In this document: positions 43,508 to 52,151 of the stretch, one piece after another
Layout: each line of letters starts with the position of its first letter
How positions within the stretch are numbered: position 1 is the first letter of the stretch
Source of the DNA: Rossellomorea aquimaris
GTDB lineage: Bacteria; Bacillota; Bacilli; Bacillales; Bacillaceae_B
Direction of reading: 5' to 3'
Length of the DNA: 64,000 nucleotides
Assembly (NCBI RefSeq): GCF_001877785.1
Contig: NZ_MINN01000085.1
Coordinates: 310,001 to 374,000, forward strand
Notes under the pieces: model-generated
The model's input: the letters and a program-made list of their open reading frames with translations, nothing else
Told to the model about the DNA's origin: nothing
Databases searched by the model: none
Translations under genes and position numbers: made by a program

Positions 43508-44287
43508 CTACATGACTCCTGAGAATTGCAGAACGAGAATCAGGATTCCCAATGCCCATACATAATAAGAAAATATTTTTAAAGAATGCTTTTTTAAAAA
43601 ATTCACCATCGAAACAATGGCGAGGTACCCGAAGACAGCTGCGGTAACCGTACCAACCGCAAGGCTTGAAAACGAAATCGCCTCCACATGGCCGCTCATC
43701 ATTTCCTTGCCTTGAAAGACAATTCCACCGAGAATCGCCGGTGTTGAGAGAAGGAATGAGAAATAAGCAGCCGTTTCCCTGTCGAGTTTCCGGAAAAGCC
43801 CCGCTGCTATGGTAAGCCCGGAACGGGATAAGGCGGGGAAAATGGCCGCCGCCTGAAAGCTTCCGATCACAAGGGCATCCGTATAGCTGATATCATCCAG
43901 TTTCTTATGACCGTTCTTCACACCATCCGCCATGAACATGATCAATCCAGTAGCCAGAAATTCCCATCCGATCGTAGAACCGCTTTTCGATATAGAGTCG
44001 AAAAAATCTTCAAACGACAAGCCGACGATCACAGCAGGGATTGTTCCGATTACAAGGATCCAAGTCAGTTTACTGAAAGGATGCCTGATCATGTGGAGAA
44101 GTTCTTTCTGATAAAAAACAAGCACCGCCACCAGAGTCCCGATATGCAGCATCGTATCAAGGAACAACCCTGCTTCTTCAAGACCAAAGGCGAACCTTCC
44201 CAGAAAAAGATGTCCGGTGCTTGAAATCGGAAGAAACTCGGTCAATCCCTGAATGATTCCGAGCACAAAAGCTTCAAATTTATCCAT
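43508..44287 (-). CDS. uppP: Undecaprenyl-diphosphatase
   Basis: 259 residues. BacA/UppP dephosphorylates undecaprenyl pyrophosphate on the membrane to recycle the cell-wall lipid carrier, and gives bacitracin tolerance. GIIQGLTEFLPISSTGHL and FPALSRSGLTIAAGLFRKLDRETAAYFSFLLSTPAI are the two family motifs. Start at 44287 gives the normal N-terminus MDKFEAF. In a unit with the downstream dedA gene. Confidence 0.95.
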   Translation of the reverse strand: MDKFEAFVLGIIQGLTEFLPISSTGHLFLGRFAFGLEEAGLFLDTMLHIGTLVAVLVFYQKELLHMIRHPFSKLTWILVIGTIPAVIVGLSFEDFFDSISKSGSTIGWEFLATGLIMFMADGVKNGHKKLDDISYTDALVIGSFQAAAIFPALSRSGLTIAAGLFRKLDRETAAYFSFLLSTPAILGGIVFQGKEMMSGHVEAISFSSLAVGTVTAAVFGYLAIVSMVNFLKKHSLKIFSYYVWALGILILVLQFSGVM

Positions 44288-44455
44288 TTTGGCATCGAAC
44301 CTTTCATTTGAAATACGTTGGACAAACCACCTCACTTAACGTATATTCAAAAGCTGAGCATTTCATGAAAAAGATCGCCATATGATGAAACTTTTATAAA
44401 GGGAAAACGTAACTATAGATGAGGCATTTATAATCATTAAAAAGGAGGGAATAAG

Positions 44456-44779
44456 ATGCCCTCGAAAGACGAAAGATTATTGGCAGCACTCATTTATGTA
44501 ATAAGCTTTTTCACAGTCTTCATTGGACCGATCATCCTATGGCTCTGGAAAAGAGATGACTCCGAATTCATTGATTACCACGGGAAAGAATACCTTAACT
44601 TCCTCATTTCCTATACAATCTACGGAATCGTCAGTTCCATACTCGTGATCGTACTGATCGGACTCGTCCTTGCCCCTATCGTAGGAATCCTGGCCCTGAT
44701 CTTCACAATCCTGGCCGCCATCAAAGCCTACCAAGGAGAAACCTACCGAATCCCCACAGTCATACATTTTATTAAGTAG
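44456..44779 (+). CDS. DUF4870 membrane protein
   Basis: 107 residues with three membrane segments. DERLLAALIYVISFFTVFIGPIILWLWKRDDSEFIDYHGKEYLNF is the DUF4870 signature with its conserved acidic/His motif. AAAGGAGGG precedes the ATG. Function unknown; codon use is unusually C-ending compared with the window. Confidence 0.87.
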   Translation: MPSKDERLLAALIYVISFFTVFIGPIILWLWKRDDSEFIDYHGKEYLNFLISYTIYGIVSSILVIVLIGLVLAPIVGILALIFTILAAIKAYQGETYRIPTVIHFIK

Positions 44780-44881
44780 GTTGTTTGGTTTCAGATTGAA
44801 TAAATTTGAGTAGGTAATGGATTTAGCATCGTCCGGACTCTTTGCTTATGGGAGAAATGAGAATGGTTATTTCCAACACAC

Positions 44882-45119
44882 TAGCTGTTGATTGGAGTGC
44901 AAGGCGGAGACTCCAACCAGAAAAGCGGAAGGGCTTTGCTCAGAGGCGTGTGGCATAAGACGAATCGGCCTGGAAGGCGTTCTTTGCCTTCTTGGTCGGT
45001 TTGGCTTATGACATGTGCCTCTAAGCCCTGGAGCTGGACAGATCCTCCTCCTTAATATGGAAGGGAGGCTCACGGGTCACCCGCGGAAAGCGAAGACTTG
45101 CACGGAAATCAACAGCGGA
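44882..45119. repeat. Modular palindromic repeat, copy 6 (module A only)
   Basis: Left end AGCTGTTGATTGGAGTGCAA, right end GCGAAGACTTGCACGGAAAT. A full module A occupies 44921-45039; module B is absent. This shows that the modules come and go independently. The rest of 44780-45295 shows an AGAGCTCAC/GTGAGCTCT hairpin near 45147-45174 and no gene. Confidence 0.85.
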
Positions 45120-45295
45120 ATAAGAAGGCAAAATTAATTTTCTTAGAGCTCACGGGCACAAATCTGTGAGCTCTTACCCATTTATCTGGAATTCTATTGA
45201 CAATTACAACCTAAACTTGATAGTTTATATAAAAATAACTTCTCAGATACATAATTTGATAGACCCCAAGGCTTAAGGAAGAAGGGAAGAAAAAC

Positions 45296-46288
45296 ATGAC
45301 ACGGATCGATAACAAAGAAAGACTGCTCAGACTCATGACCATCTTCAGCCAGGAAACAGACGAAGACCATGAACTCAATCTCGATGAAATCATACACCGT
45401 TTCCGACAAATTTACGGTCCTGACGTAAAGCTGAATAAAAACTCCTTGAAAGATGACATCAATCACCTTATCAATCACTCATTCGATGTCACCATCAATC
45501 AGGAAAAAGACGGGCTTCCAAAATACTACAGTCATCAATATCGCCTGTTCGAATTATACGAACTCCGCATGCTGGTCGACGCCGTAGTATCCGCAAAATT
45601 CATTACAAAACAAGAAACACGTCAGCTGATCGGTAAAATCAGAAAATTGACCAGCAACCACCAGGGAAAAATGCTTCAAAATGAAATTCAAGTCGATTCT
45701 TCAATAAAAAGTGAAAGCCCCTATATCAGATTGGCGATTCACGATCTTCACCAGGCCATCTCAGAACGCCGTGTCATCACCTTTCAGTACGGCCGGTATG
45801 ACATTGACAAGAATTTTAATCTGAGCCACGAAGGCAGCCTTTACAAAGTAAAGCCATATGCACTTACGTGGGCAAATGATTTCTATTACTTGATAGCCTA
45901 CTATTATGAGGCGGGCGAAATCCGCCATTATCGGGTAGATCGTCTGCGAAATGTATCCATCCTGGAGGAATCATTTCCATACGAATCATTTGATGTTTCT
46001 AAGTATGTTCAATCCACTTTTCATATGTTTGCCGGCGATGAAGAGTGGATCAAAGTTAAATTCCATAACGGCTTGATCAATGTGATCATTGATAAATTCG
46101 GCAAGGAAGCAGACATCCGTAAGTATGATGATGATCATTTCATCTTATCAACTAAAGCAAGAATCAGCGGCGGACTCGTCAACTGGATACTGAACTTCGG
46201 CTCCAAAGCAAGAGTGATTTCACCCCCCTCACTGCTCCAAACAGTCAAAGAAGAAGTAACCAATATGAACAAACTATATGGGAACTAA
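45296..46288 (+). CDS. WYL-domain transcription regulator
   Basis: 330 residues. N-terminal winged-helix region (KERLLRLMTIFSQETDEDHELNLDEI, residues 1-60), central helical part, then a WYL domain (about 160-240: FQYGRYD, VKPYALTWANDFYYLIAYY) where the W-Y-L triplet reads F-Y-L/I, and a WCX-like C-terminal extension. WYL regulators sense nucleic-acid or nucleotide ligands, often linked to DNA damage or defence. No adjacent target gene in a defence system is visible. Confidence 0.88.
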   Translation: MTRIDNKERLLRLMTIFSQETDEDHELNLDEIIHRFRQIYGPDVKLNKNSLKDDINHLINHSFDVTINQEKDGLPKYYSHQYRLFELYELRMLVDAVVSAKFITKQETRQLIGKIRKLTSNHQGKMLQNEIQVDSSIKSESPYIRLAIHDLHQAISERRVITFQYGRYDIDKNFNLSHEGSLYKVKPYALTWANDFYYLIAYYYEAGEIRHYRVDRLRNVSILEESFPYESFDVSKYVQSTFHMFAGDEEWIKVKFHNGLINVIIDKFGKEADIRKYDDDHFILSTKARISGGLVNWILNFGSKARVISPPSLLQTVKEEVTNMNKLYGN

Positions 46289-46347
46289 AAAATCCTGCAT
46301 CCCGCTAGCGTGTTCAGATTTCAAATATAAAAACTAAATTGCACATC

Positions 46348-46390
46348 AATTAGCAGTCCGATTCGTAACTGAATTAGACTGCTTCTTTTT
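46348..46390 (+). terminator. Terminator after WYL gene
   Basis: AGCAGTC-c-GATTC pairs with GAAT-ta-GACTGCT, followed by TTCTTTTTG. Confidence 0.8.
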
Positions 46391-46690
46391 GTTGATATAT
46401 ATAGGGATAAATAAAACATACGGAAAATTCCCAATGAATGAACCCTTTTTAATTGGAGGGTTTATTCACAAGCTAATTGTTATACCGATTAGTGGCAGCA
46501 AATGTTTTATAACCAGCAGGAGGCGGTGTTGATATTTGAGAGGCAGATAAATTGTGAATAATTTCTGATTGCTATTTCTTTAATAAGGGGAGTGTTTTCT
46601 GTTATCCTGCTGAATCGGAGTATGTTCGGGGGGATATAACGGGAATTTTTTCCGTTAAGGGAAGATAAAATGGTCCATTTGAATGCTTTG

Positions 46691-46726
46691 GAGTAAATAG
46701 GGGGGAATGGTTCCCTCTATTTACTC
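46691..46726. repeat. Perfect 36-nt hairpin in an 836-bp gene-free gap
   Basis: GAGTAAATAG and CTATTTACTC flank GGGGGA/TTCCCT: 16 consecutive pairs (two G-U) with a 4-nt ATGG loop and no T-run. The gap 46289-47124 otherwise holds the terminator above and a degenerate repeat at 46968-47036; I see no gene in it. Confidence 0.7.
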
Positions 46727-46967
46727 TATATTTCTTGCTAACTCCTCAATAAAAGAAATTTCTCTCCTTATTTTAGTAATTTAGTTGATTAAATTATTGT
46801 ATATTCCAGGATCGCTACCTGGGCTTATCTTGGGAAAATAAATGCTTATAACTTCTGTCGCCAAGCATTTTTCTATTTTGATTCTCTTGCTTCTTAATTT
46901 TGGGGCGAATCAATATACGAAAAGTAATGTTCATTCATATTTTGTACCTCAAAACAGAACCCTATAG

Positions 46968-47036
46968 CATCCAGTAGGAGCGTCTGCGACGAGAGGCATA
47001 CCGGCATCCTGCTGAATGAGAAGTCATGTACGGGAA
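46968..47036. repeat. Possible degenerate right end of the modular repeat
   Basis: CAGTAGGAGCGTCTGCGACG followed 40 nt later by GAAGTCATGTACGGGAA resembles the GCAGGAGCGCAAGCGACGAG ... GAAGTCTTGCACGGAAA of intact copies. Diverged; could be chance. Confidence 0.35.
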
Positions 47037-47124
47037 CCAACTGCGTATAAAAGTGAGAAATTTCTTTGAACGTTTTTTCCTCCTATGCGTCTTATCATTA
47101 GAAAAACAAAAGGAGGAAACAAAC

Positions 47125-47340
47125 ATGCAGGAACTTCAACAAGCATTACAAACAATAAACTGGGGTCTGATTGCCCCGCTCATCATATTGCAACTTATCC
47201 TTATGGTCTCAGCAGTCATCGACCTGATCAGGATAAAGCACACAAACGGACCAAAATGGATCTGGCTTCTGGTCGTATTGTTCATAAACCTGATCGGTCC
47301 GATCATCTACTTCATATTTGGAAGGAGACAAAATGGATGA
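47125..47340 (+). CDS. yxlE: YxlE-like PLDc_N membrane protein
   Basis: 71 residues, two membrane spans. ILQLILMVSAVIDLIRIKHT and the NGPKWIWLLVVLFINLIGPI with YFIFGRRQ tail are the PLDc_N pattern also found in B. subtilis YxlE. AAAGGAGG precedes ATG 47125. Its stop overlaps the ABC ATPase start (ATGA), matching the yxlE-yxlF-yxlG order of the sigY operon. Confidence 0.87.
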   Translation: MQELQQALQTINWGLIAPLIILQLILMVSAVIDLIRIKHTNGPKWIWLLVVLFINLIGPIIYFIFGRRQNG

Positions 47341-48236
47341 ACGTACTTGAAGTGAAAGCACTTGAAAAGAAGTATAAAGAAAAGCATGCAGTCAAAGGGA
47401 TATCCTTTCAACTTGAGAAAGGGAATTGTACTGCTCTCATCGGCCCGAATGGTGCAGGCAAAACGACCACTTTAAATATACTGACGGGACTGACGCCGCC
47501 GACAAGCGGGAGTATCACAACTCCTGAGCATTCTGGTGATATCCGGTCAATCATTGGATATCTCCCTCAATATCCCTCTTTCTTTGAGTGGATGACAGGA
47601 ATTGAATATTTAACGTTATCAGGTGAAATCACCGGGCTGTCAAAGGGGGATTCACGTCAAAGAAGTGAAGAATTACTCACGGTCGTCAACTTGAATGAAG
47701 GAAAAAACAGAAAGATCAGCCAATATTCAGGCGGTATGAAGCAAAGGCTCGGGATTGCCCAGGCTCTTATTCATCAACCCAAGCTCGTGATTCTTGATGA
47801 ACCTGTTTCCGCACTTGATCCGTTTGGACGCAGGGAGGTACTGGATCTTCTGAACGAATTAAAAAAACAAACGACGATTCTGTTTTCAACCCACATACTG
47901 AATGATGCAGAGCAAGTATGTGATGATGTCCTTTTTCTATACGACGGCAAATTGATCGAGCAGGGGCCGTTGTCCGATATAAAGGCGAGGCATCAGACGT
48001 CAGCCATGAAGCTTGAATTCAAAGGAAGAGCGGAACATTACAAGAATATTCTTCAGGGGTTCGAATGGATCAAACAGATAAAAGAAGAAAAAGAGTCTCT
48101 GATTATCGAAGTAGAAGATTTGGAAGAAGGAAGAAGCCGGTTATTCCGCCTGATTGCCGAAGGGAACTGGCCGGTAGTGCGCCTTGAGAGCAGCGATCAA
48201 AGTTTAGAGGAACTTTTTATGAAGGTGATGAGATAA
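47337..48236 (+). CDS. yxlF: ABC transporter ATP-binding protein (YxlF-like)
   Basis: 299 residues. Walker A GPNGAGKTT, Q-loop GYLPQYPSFFEWM, signature YSGGMKQRLGIAQ, Walker B VILDEP and the H-loop STHIL are all present; a C-terminal 80-residue extension follows. Pairs with the next gene as an efflux ABC system. The start overlaps yxlE by 4 nt (ATGA); an apparent extension upstream of 47337 in this frame is not credible. Confidence 0.94.
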   Translation: MNVLEVKALEKKYKEKHAVKGISFQLEKGNCTALIGPNGAGKTTTLNILTGLTPPTSGSITTPEHSGDIRSIIGYLPQYPSFFEWMTGIEYLTLSGEITGLSKGDSRQRSEELLTVVNLNEGKNRKISQYSGGMKQRLGIAQALIHQPKLVILDEPVSALDPFGRREVLDLLNELKKQTTILFSTHILNDAEQVCDDVLFLYDGKLIEQGPLSDIKARHQTSAMKLEFKGRAEHYKNILQGFEWIKQIKEEKESLIIEVEDLEEGRSRLFRLIAEGNWPVVRLESSDQSLEELFMKVMR

Positions 48237-49013
48237 ATGAAGGTTGCATGGGTTTTATTTAAAAAAGAGATGTTTGAATCCGCCCGTAATTTCAAGTGGC
48301 TCTGGATGCCGATCGTATTCATCCTGTTTGGGGTCACCGAACCTTTAACCGCATATTATCTGCCCGATATTCTAAAGTCTTTGGGGGATCTGCCCGAGGG
48401 AGCAGTGATAAAGATCCCGCCTCCTTCTTCGGCAGAAATCCTTATGTCCACCATTGGCCAGATGAATACGCTGGGAGTGCTTGTAATCGTCCTTGCTTTC
48501 ATGGGGATTGTCTCAGGCGAGAGGAAAAGCGGTGCTGCAGCGATGATTCTTGTTAAGCCGGTGTCCTTTCATGCGTATATATACTCGAAATGGGCAGCGG
48601 CACTTCTTCTTATATGGACTTCCTATATCCTTGGTCTCGCTTCCACCTGGTATTATATCAACTTATTATTTGAGAATATATCCCCGGCGGCTTTCTTTCA
48701 GTCACTGGCCGTATTCGGCATGTGGCTGACGTTCTTGTTGACGGTGCTCTTATTCTTCAGTTCATTGGTTAAAGCATCCGGGTCAGCAGCTTTCTCAGCG
48801 GTAGCGGTTTCCATTATCCTCAGCTTTTTATCCGGGTCGCTGCCAGATAAGATGAAATGGTCTCCTTCACGGCTTTCTTCCTACATTCCGGAAATAGTGA
48901 GCGGTCAGGGATGGACCGGCGATCTTACCATTGCCATGCTGGGTACCGGGGGATTATGTCTGTTATTATTGATACTGACTCCGATTTTGTTTAAACGGAA
49001 AGAACTTACGTAA
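48237..49013 (+). CDS. yxlG: ABC transporter permease (YxlG-like)
   Basis: 258 residues, six membrane spans of the ABC-2 type (FKKEMFESARNFKWLWMPIVF, GVLVIVLAFMGIVSGERKSGAAA). Begins directly after the ATPase stop (TAAATG). In B. subtilis YxlF-YxlG with YxlE affect the activity of sigma-Y; no sigY/yxlC/yxlD homologue is in this window. Confidence 0.91.
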   Translation: MKVAWVLFKKEMFESARNFKWLWMPIVFILFGVTEPLTAYYLPDILKSLGDLPEGAVIKIPPPSSAEILMSTIGQMNTLGVLVIVLAFMGIVSGERKSGAAAMILVKPVSFHAYIYSKWAAALLLIWTSYILGLASTWYYINLLFENISPAAFFQSLAVFGMWLTFLLTVLLFFSSLVKASGSAAFSAVAVSIILSFLSGSLPDKMKWSPSRLSSYIPEIVSGQGWTGDLTIAMLGTGGLCLLLLILTPILFKRKELT

Positions 49014-49036
49014 ATCGCTAAATAAGGGGACTTTAT

Positions 49037-49420
49037 ATGACGAGGAACCGGGCAGGAATACTGATGATCGAGCAAAATAAAATCGCTGTTATTAAAAGGA
49101 CCATTGGAAAAGATGAATATTTTGTCATTCCCGGTGGCGGGGTGGAAAAAGGTGAATCATTCGAAGAGGCTGCCAGGCGTGAAGCAGAAGAAGAGCTTGG
49201 CATCAGAGTGGAAGGTCTTTCTCTTGCACTGGAATTTGAGCAAAATGGTTCCCAAAAGTATTTTTTTGGAGGAAAATATATAGGTGAATTGGGCCGTGGG
49301 AGAGGGGAAGAATACCGGTCCGGTAAAGGAACTTATCTTCCGTGCTGGATTGATCTGCATCGGCTGAAAGATGTGGTGCTTTATCCGCAGGAAGTAAAAT
49401 TATATCTGTTACAACAGTGA
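49037..49420 (+). CDS. Nudix hydrolase
   Basis: 127 residues. Nudix box G-x5-E-x7-REUxEEx-G is met by GGVEKGESFEEAARREAEEE followed by LGI. Hydrolyses a nucleoside diphosphate linked to another group; the specific substrate is not readable. Close behind the ABC genes (23 bp) and before the patatin gene (16 bp), so possibly in the same transcript. Confidence 0.9.
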   Translation: MTRNRAGILMIEQNKIAVIKRTIGKDEYFVIPGGGVEKGESFEEAARREAEEELGIRVEGLSLALEFEQNGSQKYFFGGKYIGELGRGRGEEYRSGKGTYLPCWIDLHRLKDVVLYPQEVKLYLLQQ

Positions 49421-49436
49421 CCAGGAGGTATTATTC

Positions 49437-50318
49437 ATGATGATTGACCAAACAGGACTTGTGCTTGAAGGCGGAGGAATGAGAGGCATATACACTGCAG
49501 GGGTCCTTGAGTACTTTCTGGAAAACGATTTGCATTTCCCTTATGTTACGGGCGTTTCTGCAGGAGCCTGCAATGCGGCGTCCTATATTTCCAGGCAGGC
49601 AGGGAGAAATAAGAAGGTGAATATAGGTTTCATCCGCGATCCAAGATACTTAAGCTGGAAAAATTATTGGAAGACCGGAGAATTATTCGGTATGGATTAT
49701 GTTTTTGACGAAATCCCGAATAAACTGGTTCCTTATGATTATAAAGCTTTTCAATCCAGTGAAACCGAGTTTGTCATTGGCGCCACAGATTGTCACAGCG
49801 GGAAACCGCGTTACTTTTCACGAAATGATTATGGGGAAGACATATTGACGATCATAAGGGCATCAAGCTCTCTTCCTTTTTTTGCGCCAGTTGTGGAATA
49901 CGGTGAATATCATCTCCTTGACGGGGGAATCAGCGATCCGATCCCCATTCACAAAGCGGAAGAAGATGGTTTCAAGAAAAATATAGTGGTTCTCACCCGG
50001 AATAGAGGCTATTACAAGAAGCCGTCTCGTTTCTCATTCTTTATCAAACGAAAATACCCTCATTACCCGGAACTTCATAAAACCCTCATGAATCGCTATC
50101 AGGTGTACAACCAGACGGTGAAAGAGCTCGAGGAAAGAGAGAAAGAAGGAAAGGCCCTCATCATCCAGCCCCGGCTGCCTTTAAAGGTAAGCAGGATTGA
50201 AAAGGACCCCAATAAGCTGGATGAATTGTATGAGCAGGGATATGAGGATGCAAAGAACAAGCATAGTGATATCCTGAAATGGGCCGGAATCGCTCCCGCT
50301 GAAGCAATCCGCTCGTAA
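49437..50318 (+). CDS. Patatin-like phospholipase
   Basis: 293 residues. Oxyanion GGGMRG near residue 12-17, nucleophile Ser41 in GVSAG, and Asp of LLDGGISDPIP complete the Ser-Asp dyad. A Lys/Arg-rich C-terminal part (FIKRKYPHYPE) may bind membranes. AGGAGGT is 7 nt before ATG 49437. A cytoplasmic lipid acyl hydrolase of the YlbK/RssA type by appearance. Confidence 0.91.
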   Translation: MMIDQTGLVLEGGGMRGIYTAGVLEYFLENDLHFPYVTGVSAGACNAASYISRQAGRNKKVNIGFIRDPRYLSWKNYWKTGELFGMDYVFDEIPNKLVPYDYKAFQSSETEFVIGATDCHSGKPRYFSRNDYGEDILTIIRASSSLPFFAPVVEYGEYHLLDGGISDPIPIHKAEEDGFKKNIVVLTRNRGYYKKPSRFSFFIKRKYPHYPELHKTLMNRYQVYNQTVKELEEREKEGKALIIQPRLPLKVSRIEKDPNKLDELYEQGYEDAKNKHSDILKWAGIAPAEAIRS

Positions 50319-50370
50319 ACTGTGGATTCATGCTTTAGGCTGACGAGTGTAGAATCAAATATAGCATGTG

Positions 50371-50412
50371 AAAAAGAGTGCCAAATCACATTGATTTTGC
50401 CGCTCTTTTTTA
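50371..50412 (+). terminator. Terminator after patatin gene
   Basis: AAAAGAGTGCCAAATC / GATTTTGCCGCTCTTTT, imperfect stem with T-run. Confidence 0.78.
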
Positions 50413-50568
50413 TTTCAATATGTTCCTTGCCGAAAGTCACTGAATAATATCGAACTAAAATACCTGGTTCTCCGGCTAATTTAGTTAAGGAATATTTTGT
50501 GTGGAATATAAATGAGAAAGTAGCATGGTTGGGTGTCTGTTTAAATGTATAGATAGGTGTCAGCCTCT

Positions 50569-50591
50569 CCAGCATTTGATTGGAGTGGAAG
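50569..50591. repeat. Left-end remnant of modular repeat
   Basis: CCAGCATTTGATTGGAGTGG matches the left terminus of the complete copies and then diverges. The rest of 50319-50659 shows no gene. Confidence 0.5.
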
Positions 50592-50659
50592 AATTATGGG
50601 TCTTTTTTTTATTCTCCAAACATACATATGGTAATGATTCGTGGAAAGGACGAGCATTC

Positions 50660-51358
50660 ATGAACCTTTATCATATATACAAGAACGAACAGCACACATT
50701 GCTTTATCATGGTATCATGTATTTGCTGATTGGCGTCGGTATGCTCCTGGTGGTGGAAGAACTTTTTTACTTTCCGCTGCTGTTTTTTATACCCGCCATG
50801 ACGAACCTCTATTTAAGCCGCAGCATCAAGAAGGAAATCAGGAAGTCAACCCGCCTGTTTTATGAGGAAATTCCGGTTTCAAGCCACTCACTCATAGGCG
50901 TAAATACGAAAGAAGCCTTCTATTACCTAAAATCAAATGGCTGGTCCAGTTATTCTCTTCAGAGGACCTCCCTCATCGATAGTCCCAAGCAATATGTTTT
51001 TCAGCGAAAAGATAAAATGCCTATCACTCTTTATAAGTGGAGCAGACGGGTCATCATTGCCCATGAGGAAAAAAACATAGAATACAGACTCAAATATCAC
51101 AGTTTGACAGCGGTGGAATGGGTAAATGAAGAAAATGGCGAGACGATCCTTTTGTATAAAGGGAATAAGAGGTGGATATTGAATTATAAAGGAAAAAACC
51201 GGCTCTCCCTGCAGAAAGGCTTCCTTCCGCAAAGCTTCCAAAGACTGTTCGACAGTCATCACAGCCATGTTACATTTTTTGAAGCTTATTCAGAAGCGGA
51301 TGACTGGCTGCTGGTATTCTTATGGCTTGTCGATTCAGATTATTTTCTTACTTCATAG
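50660..51358 (+). CDS. Two-span membrane protein of unknown function
   Basis: 232 residues. Two hydrophobic segments close to the N-terminus (about 15-50: HGIMYLLIGVGMLLVVEELF, YFPLLFFIPAM), then a soluble domain rich in Lys, Tyr and Trp (YSLQRTSLIDSPKQYVFQRK). AAAGGA is 9 nt before ATG 50660. No family recognised. Confidence 0.78.
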   Translation: MNLYHIYKNEQHTLLYHGIMYLLIGVGMLLVVEELFYFPLLFFIPAMTNLYLSRSIKKEIRKSTRLFYEEIPVSSHSLIGVNTKEAFYYLKSNGWSSYSLQRTSLIDSPKQYVFQRKDKMPITLYKWSRRVIIAHEEKNIEYRLKYHSLTAVEWVNEENGETILLYKGNKRWILNYKGKNRLSLQKGFLPQSFQRLFDSHHSHVTFFEAYSEADDWLLVFLWLVDSDYFLTS

Positions 51359-51409
51359 TCATCGTTTTTAAGGGATTGGGAATCCTATTGAGATACTGGA
51401 GGTGAGGAT

Positions 51410-51727
51410 ATGAATGCAAGTTATAAAGAATGCCTGGCTGCCTTGAGGAATTGCATGGAGGCATGCAACGTCTGCTATCATGCGTCCTTAAAGGAAGAAC
51501 AGCGTATGATGCAATGCATTGAATTCGACCGTGAATGCGCCGGCATTTGTTCATATGCAATCAACGCAATCCAAAGGAGCAGCAAGTTTGTGTCCGGCAT
51601 CCTTGCACTTTGTGCTGATATCTGCGAGGCATGCGGTAAAGAGTGTGATTCACACGACCACAGGCATTGCAAGGACTGTGCCGCAGCATGCTTCCACTGT
51701 GCCGAGGAATGCAGGAAACTTATTTAA
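51410..51727 (+). CDS. Four-helix-bundle copper-binding protein (Csp/DUF326)
   Basis: 105 residues, 16 cysteines, mostly spaced on helix faces (NCMEACNVCYH, RECAGIC, LCADICEACGKEC, HCKDCAAACFHCAEEC). Csp3/YhjQ-type proteins fill the core of a four-helix bundle with Cu(I). No signal or Tat peptide, so cytosolic. GGAGGTGAGGAT precedes the ATG. Confidence 0.92.
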   Translation: MNASYKECLAALRNCMEACNVCYHASLKEEQRMMQCIEFDRECAGICSYAINAIQRSSKFVSGILALCADICEACGKECDSHDHRHCKDCAAACFHCAEECRKLI

Positions 51728-51816
51728 ATGAAAGGAATGTTTCCTAAAAGGAGGGACATTCCTTTTTGATTTTTTGGTCCAAATGGTCCAAATTTTTAAT
51801 GATATGAGTATCGAGA

Positions 51817-51846
51817 GTGAACTCTGGAAGAAAACTATGATAGAAT
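51817..51846 (+). promoter_or_regulatory. Possible promoter of the rib operon
   Basis: GTGAAC, 18-nt spacer, TAGAAT (51841-51846), about 20 nt before the FMN aptamer. Moderate match. Confidence 0.4.
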
Positions 51847-51866
51847 AATGTTAATCGAATATGGTT

Positions 51867-52006
51867 TCCTTCGGGGCAGGGTGGAATTCCCTACCGGCGG
51901 TGATGAGCATAGCGCTCTCAGTCCGTGACCCGGCTGATTAAGGTCAGACGGTGGATTTGGTGAAACTCCAAAGCCGACAGTGATAGTCTGGATGGGAGAA
52001 GGAAAG
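51867..52006 (+). promoter_or_regulatory. FMN riboswitch (RFN element)
   Basis: TTCGGGGCAGGGTGGAATTC, the GGCGGTGATGAGC ... GCGCTCTCAGTCCGTGACCC core and the closing GATAGTCTGGATGGGAGAAG are the conserved RFN elements in order. It senses FMN and controls the riboflavin operon through the terminator at 52097. Confidence 0.96.
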
Positions 52007-52096
52007 GCAGTATTTATTGATGGGAAAGCAGAGAACCATAGTGATTGGATTTTTCTGAATAGTATCATTAAATATGTTTATTTGTCATGCCAATCT

Positions 52097-52128
52097 CCCC
52101 AAGTTATTTTTCTTGGGGTTTTATTTTT
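52097..52128 (+). terminator. Riboswitch-controlled terminator
   Basis: CCCCAAG / CTTGGGG with an 8-nt loop and TTTTATTTTT, between the FMN aptamer and ribD. Confidence 0.93.
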
Positions 52129-52151
52129 ATATAGAGAGAGGAGGTATACTT

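Noticed and set aside
47085..47336. N-terminal extension of the ABC ATPase
   Set aside because: It runs antisense in sense to yxlE codons in another frame; ATPase homology begins at 47337 with ATGA coupling.
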